A stretch of 22,121 bases of DNA from Multifurca ochricompacta. Its lineage: Eukaryota; Basidiomycota; Agaricomycetes; Russulales; Russulaceae. A program made the position numbers and the translations under genes. Each line of letters starts with the position of its first letter. Within the stretch, counting starts at the first letter, position 1. The stretch covers positions 1-22,121 of the forward strand of contig WTXG01000445.1 in assembly GCA_022496185.1 (NCBI GenBank). The letters run 5' to 3'. The notes below the pieces were generated by a model. It was not told the DNA's origin, searched no databases, and saw only the letters and a program-made list of their open reading frames with translations. Shown here one piece after another: positions 17,362-22,121 of this stretch.

Positions 17362-20300
17362 TTAAGAGTGGCGTCGACCCTGGCGCCTAGAGATAGAATT
17401 GTAGTATTGTTTCACAAGTTCAGGGGCATGACAGTCTTCTTTATTTACCCAGGAGTTGTCACTTGTGGGATAACCCTTCCAGCTGACCAGAATTGTAAAG
17501 TTCTGAGAGCGCCCGTGGAGTCTGTGATCTAAGATGGCTTCTACTTCATATTCCTCCTCATGGTTTACAAAGTCAGGGGGGGGTCTTAAGAAATTTGGAC
17601 CATGTGCCTCAGTTTCTTTGTAAGGGGTCAGGAGATCAATATGGAAGACATTGTGGATCTTCCATGTGAGGCGGTAAAGATAATCTATAAGCCACTGGGG
17701 AGATTTGGTCCAAGACTCGGAACGGGCCATATCGGCGCGGGGCAGTTTGGCTGAAGGGAAATGCGTTTGATGTTTTTGCCTTCGAGCCAAACTTGCGAAT
17801 CAACGGGGAGCTTCGGGTATGTCGGGCGCGCGGCGTGTGAACGAAAGGCCGCTTCGGCTCTTGCGCGCGCGTGTCGTAAGCTATTCAAGCGGTCGTCTAG
17901 TCGAGGGACGTCTGTTTCGGATAGTTCCGCCTTCCAGTCTAGTGAAACGCCGTGAATTAGTGTATGTGGTGACATTTTAGTTCGATCGTGTGTCCAGGAA
18001 TTGTGGACATATTCGGCAAGGGGAAGATAACGGCCCCAAGAGTGTTGATCATTCCCGACCCAGAGGCGGAGGTATTGTTCTAACCATAGATTCATGCGCT
18101 CACTTGCTCCGTCCGTGCGCGGATGAAAGGCAGTTGAAAGTTTTGCCGGATCCGTAGGGTGGTCGCTAATGCTCGAGAGAATTGGGATGTAAAGCGTGGA
18201 TCGCGATCCGAAATAATTCGTCGCGGGATGCCAATAGCGGAACACGTGTCGGTAGTAGAGCGTCGCGACTCCTTCACCGTGATGTCCTTTGAACACGGAA
18301 TGAATTTAGCCGCTTTTGAGCACCCCTGGTCGACCAATAGTTAGTACAGCGTCATAACGACCCGAGACAGGAAGGTCCGTAATGAGGTCCATGGCAATGT
18401 ATTGGAATGGGCCCACGGACGTCGATACGTCTAGCGGAAAGAGTGGGCTTTCTTTGTTAACTTAGGTTTATTTTCTTGACAGGAGGCACATCCGCGAATG
18501 TATTCGCGTACGAAGTCCGTGAGTCCTGGGCCTTCGTAGTCCTGCTGGATTTTCCTAATAGTTTTGTCAATACCGGGTGTCCTGCTAGGACGTGGTCATG
18601 ATGTGGTATAGAATCTGTTGTCGTTCATGCAGAGCCTGAGGAAACAGGAGTTTATTGGTGCGCGCAACTTTGATAAATAATGTTGGTGGTAGTACGGTGA
18701 TCGTGTCATTATCCTTACCGCCCTGTTCGGCGTCGGGTCGTCGTGACAGCATGTCAGCTACTGTGTGGAGTTCCCGGGAACATGTTCAAGGGAAAAATCG
18801 AAATCTGCTAATTCTTGGAGCCAACGTGCTTGGCGCCGATGAGTTTCTGCGGTTCTTAAAGTATTGTAGATTATTGTGATCGGTGCGCACTTGTACTTTA
18901 TCTTGGGCTCCGAGTAGATATTGGCGCCATGTTCGGAAAGCAGTCATGATTGCAAATAATTCTCGATCGTAGATATCCCAATTCCTTTGGGTAGCATCAA
19001 GTGTTTTTGAGAGATATGCAATAGGGTGTAAGCGTCCGTCGTGGTCTTTCTGACTAAGGGTTGCTCCGACTGCGAATCCCGAAGCGTCTGTGTCTACAAT
19101 GAAAGGTTTCGTAAAGTCTGGCTGGGCGAGGACTGGTTGTGAAGTGACTCGATGTTTAAGGGTGTCGAAGGCACTCTGTTCGATTGTCGTCCATTTCCAT
19201 GGGTTTTTTGCACTTGTGAGGGCGTTTAGAGGTGCTGCAATTTTACTAAATCCTTGTATGAACCGTCTGTAGAATTGACAGAACCCGAGAAACGATCTAA
19301 CTTCTTTCACCGTGGTCGGAATCTTCCAGGATGTGATGCCTTCGACTTTTACTGGGTCCATATGGACTTGATTGCCCTCCAGTATTAAGCCGAGGTATTC
19401 AATTCGTGTTTGCTCAAATGCACACTTCTCCGGTTTAAGATACAGGTCGAGTTTATTAAGTTTGTCCAAGACGCGGTGTACTTTAGAGCGGTGGTTTATG
19501 AGATCGGAGTCCGTATGTATTAGGATGTCGTCCATGTAAACTGTAAACCAAGCTTTCCCTGAGGCGTCGTGTTCATTTAGTTCTTCGCGGAATTCTGCGT
19601 TCATCATGGTTTGAAATGTTGCAGGGGAATTGGTTAGTCCGAAAAACATTACGTTAGGCTCGTAGAGGCCGCGATTAGTTTTGAAGGCCGCCTTCCAACG
19701 ATCTTCCGGTACGATCCGCACGTTGTTGTAGCCCCAGCGGATATCCATTTTGGTGAATAGAGTGCTCCCTCGTACGCGATCAATAAGCTCCGGTATGAGG
19801 GGTAATGGATATGTATTTCTGATAGTCCAACTATTGAGCTTTCGGTAATCCTGGACGGGACGTAGCTTCCCATCTTTCTTTTTTATGAAGAAGAAGGGGG
19901 ATGCGTAGGGTGATTTGGATTCAGTAATATACCCTTCTGTAAATGCTCGTCTAGGAATTTATTGAGAGCTTCCTGTTCGCCCGGTCCTAATGGGTAGATC
20001 TTGCAATCTAACGTAGCAGGTGCTTCTGGTTTTAGTTCGATCTTGTGATCCCAGGTTCGTGCGCCGGGAATCGTTGTGCCTCTTCGTCGCTAAAGACTTT
20101 TTGATGCCGATGATATTCTTTCGGAACGATCTGGTCCCAAGTCCGCTCTGTCGAGTCTTTGGCTTTGATCGCTAATTCCTGTGCTATATTCAGACGTTTA
20201 AGTCGACTGTCGGGTAGGTTGAACGTGAGCGATTGGTTGAGGGTTCCCGTTGTCCAGTCGATGTTCGGGTTATTCGCGGCAAGCCAGGGGTATCCCAGAA

Positions 20301-20640
20301 TCATTTCGTCCGAGCCGATAGATGCAACATAGAAGCGATGATTCTGTTGTTTGTTATTAGTCGTGACTTTGAGGTCTACACATCGTGTGATTGTGTGGGT
20401 TTGATTGGGCGATCCGTCTGCGTTCTGGAGTTTTTTTGGAATAGTTAATCGTTTCGTGGGGAGGCGATGTTTAATGACCGTTCGATAGTTGATGAAGTTT
20501 TCGGTTGCACCGCTATCGACAAGTGCTTGTATGTGGGCCTTATTTGTCGCGTCATGTAAGGGAACAGATACTTTCATTGATTTAGAGATGATCTATATAC
20601 ATGATGTGAGATTATCGCTCGAATGTAGGCCGTCCCATTC
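17362..20640 (-). pseudogene. Element D pol: protease, RT, RNase H, integrase, chromodomain
   Basis: Minus-strand polyprotein. Retropepsin with intact DSG (Asp codon 20517-20515) lies in 20577-20032. RT with intact YMDD (19538-19527) and RNase H up to about 18800 lie in a long frame opening near 19935. A CX2C of the integrase zinc module is near 18470-18490. The integrase core keeps the second Asp within SDRDPRF (codon 18208-18206) and the downstream Glu. The chromodomain (about 17560-17410) ends the protein at 17362. The reading frame changes at least five times, each consistent with one missing or extra base, for example near 20060 and 19940. B has mutated codons at the same catalytic positions. 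D is the better-preserved copy chemically but is not open as read. Confidence 0.93.
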
Positions 20641-20759
20641 AAGCGATGTAAAAATCCTCATCGCCACTAAATTTCTCCTGAAGTTTTGGCGTTGTTCGTC
20701 TGTCATAGTTCTAAGAGCCATGGCAAGCGCGTCGAGATCGACTGTCGGGGTGTTTGACG

Positions 20760-21996
20760 CGTCAGTGGAGGCGGCGCCTTTGCGGGTACCGTCGCAGTCG
20801 TGGGTGTTTCGGTGATTGCAGCGCGAGCTGGTGTGGGAGCATTCGCACGTGGTTTCTTATTCGGGCAGTCTCGGACCAAATGTCCTCGCCTACCGCATTC
20901 GAAACATCGGCCTTCCTTTTTGTATTGTCTTTCTCTTCGACTGTTACAGCTTTTTTATGACTTCGGGGTCGGGACATCGTGGTCACGTCGTCGATAGAAT
21001 GTAAATTTATTGCCACGCGGTGGCGTGTTGGTTGTGGGTCTCATGCCAAGGGCATCTTTACTGTATAACCAGTTAGCGTGATGCTTCCGGCAGATGCTGC
21101 TGCTTCGTCGAAGGTTCTGGGTGATCGAATAATACATTGTTTGAACGAGACGCGTGGGAGGCCTCGGTGGAAGTATTGCCGAGCGGCCGGATCATCGATG
21201 TGAAGTTCTGCCCTTGTGGCCAGCGTGCGAAATTCGGCGATATAGTCATCAATATTAGCATCGCGCATTTGTAATCGGTCTAGTGCGCGCGTAGTGCCTT
21301 TTGTCCTGCCGCTACGTCGGCCCATGCTTCTCGGAAAATTGTTTGAATCCGGCCCAAATGTATGGACTCGATGTTCCCTCTTTGATGTCGGTCAACCACT
21401 TGATTTGATCCACCACCCATCGGTCCACCTGGGTCCTCGTATCAATCCCAGGTGTAGGCACTCTGTTCTTTCGTTTTGGACTGTAGCCACGTTTTCATTC
21501 AAGCTGAAGAACAATTCGAGTTTCGCAAGCCAATCCATGGACGTGTCGCGGTTTCCTTCGAAGAAGGGTGGTGGTACTCCCGTCATGGTTCCACCTCCTT
21601 GGTTCAGTGCTCCTGCCCCAGAGCAGGGGGCCTAAAGGCGGTTCGTCGGGTTTCTGCCATAGCTCTGGTGGTCAGTGGTTCTTTCTTCGGGACTTTCGTT
21701 CGATCGACTGGGGCGTTCGACAACGTCTTCTTCCGCGGCCCTTCGAGCTTGTCTAGTGTTTGGTCTGGCCGCCATTGCTTGTGGAGTGGTGTTCGGGTTT
21801 CAATGTCGATGGTGTCGTCTGCTGCCGCAAGTAGGGCGAATCGGTTGTGGAGATCAAAAGGTAAGTCTTCACTCTCTCGGGGTTCTGATCTTCGGTTGAT
21901 AGGTATCGTCGTGGGATGTTTCGTCGAAGGATGTTCGTTCGGACGGTGGGGTTCTGGGCTCGCGTGTTGAAGACGTCGCGATCGGGTGTCGGGCAA
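20760..21996 (-). pseudogene. Element D gag, frameshifted, with CCHC zinc knuckle
   Basis: Minus-strand Gag starting near 21996. The first in-frame codon is TTG and no ATG is present at the expected position. A charged N-terminal region (to about 21604) is followed in another frame by a capsid-like segment containing FFEGNRDTSMDWLAKLE (from about 21586), which is Retrotrans_gag-like. A third segment (21325-21041) carries the YIAEFRTLATRAEL helix typical of gypsy capsid domains. The zinc knuckle CX2CX4HX4C is at 20906-20865, directly upstream of the protease. Three or more single-base shifts separate these parts. No stop resembles the TGA-at-Arg pattern of element B. Confidence 0.88.
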
Positions 21997-22049
21997 GGGA
22001 CGCGTCGTCGTCGCCTTGCAGTTCTGGTGTTCTTCTGTTTAGTTCTTTG

Positions 22050-22062
22050 TAAGTCTGTTCTT
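22050..22062 (-). other. Element D primer-binding site (self-complementary type)
   Basis: On the element strand AAGAACAGACTTA begins 1 nt after the 5' LTR end and pairs over 13 nt with TAAGTCTGTTCTT at 15754-15742 in the LTR. It lacks a TGG start, so a tRNA primer is unlikely. Confidence 0.75.
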
Positions 22063-22063
22063 A

Positions 22064-22121
22064 TGTCACAGCTAGGTGCAACGCTGTGTCAATATCTGGG
22101 GTTCGAGGTTGTCTAGCAAGA
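22064..22121 (-). repeat. Element D 5' LTR, first 58 bp visible
   Basis: Starts TGTCACAGCTAGG on the plus strand and is identical to 15475-15532 over all 58 bases up to the window end. This sets the right boundary of D's internal region at 22063. Confidence 0.93.

Larger units (their letters stand above)
15475..22121 (-). mobile_element. Element D: Ty3/gypsy chromovirus, CpG-rich, extends past the window
   Basis: Minus-strand LTR element: 3' LTR 15475-16073, internal region 16074-22063, start of the 5' LTR 22064-22121. Gene order on the minus strand is gag, protease, RT, RNase H, integrase, chromodomain, third ORF. The two LTR ends visible in the window are identical over 58 of 58 bases. Protease DSG, RT YMDD and the integrase second Asp are intact, but every coding region is split by single-base frameshifts. 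It interrupts element C. ACTAC (15470-15474) is the expected left copy of its target duplication. Confidence 0.93.

Overview
This window holds only nested transposable elements. I find no host gene, rRNA, tRNA or CRISPR array. The coding remnants are Tf1/sushi-group chromoviruses (Ty3/gypsy elements whose integrase carries a C-terminal chromodomain) plus a Tc1/mariner-type element with a GRPR-motif transposase. Together with short LTRs and heavy CpG-type decay, this fits repeat-rich heterochromatin of a filamentous fungus, most likely a basidiomycete. That assignment is inference from protein style.

Layout. Element A is a minus-strand gypsy gag, split into 1-536 and 11659-11863. Element B is a plus-strand gypsy element at 537-11658. 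It inserted into A's gag and is flanked by the target duplication AGCAT. B carries 587-bp LTRs, gag, pol with a chromodomain, and a third ORF containing zinc knuckles. Three insertions interrupt B. A D-family solo LTR (982-3178) sits in its 5' LTR and itself contains a 1610-bp palindromic Tc1-like element with a MITE-like unit at its centre. A 906-bp solo LTR (9035-9940) and a second D-family solo LTR (10164-10676) sit in ORF3. Removing the insertions leaves about 7.49 kb with ORF3 in one frame. Element C starts near 11864 on the plus strand. It has an LTR and primer-binding site but only unrecognised, broken ORFs, and is cut at 15474. Element D is a minus-strand gypsy element starting at 15475 and running past the window's right end. 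Its visible LTR ends are identical.

Common biology. B, C and D each have a TATA box in the LTR, then about 33-35 nt downstream a 10-13 nt stretch exactly complementary to the sequence just inside the 5' LTR. This is the arrangement expected for Tf1-type self-primed reverse transcription. The chromodomains of B and D suggest targeting to marked chromatin, which would explain the nesting.

Decay differs between elements. In B nearly every stop is TGA at an expected arginine, the LTR differences are almost all CG/TG/CA, and catalytic aspartates of protease and integrase are lost by CpG to CpA changes. D keeps CpG-rich codons and intact catalytic motifs but is broken by single-base frameshifts, so it is younger or affected by sequencing indels.
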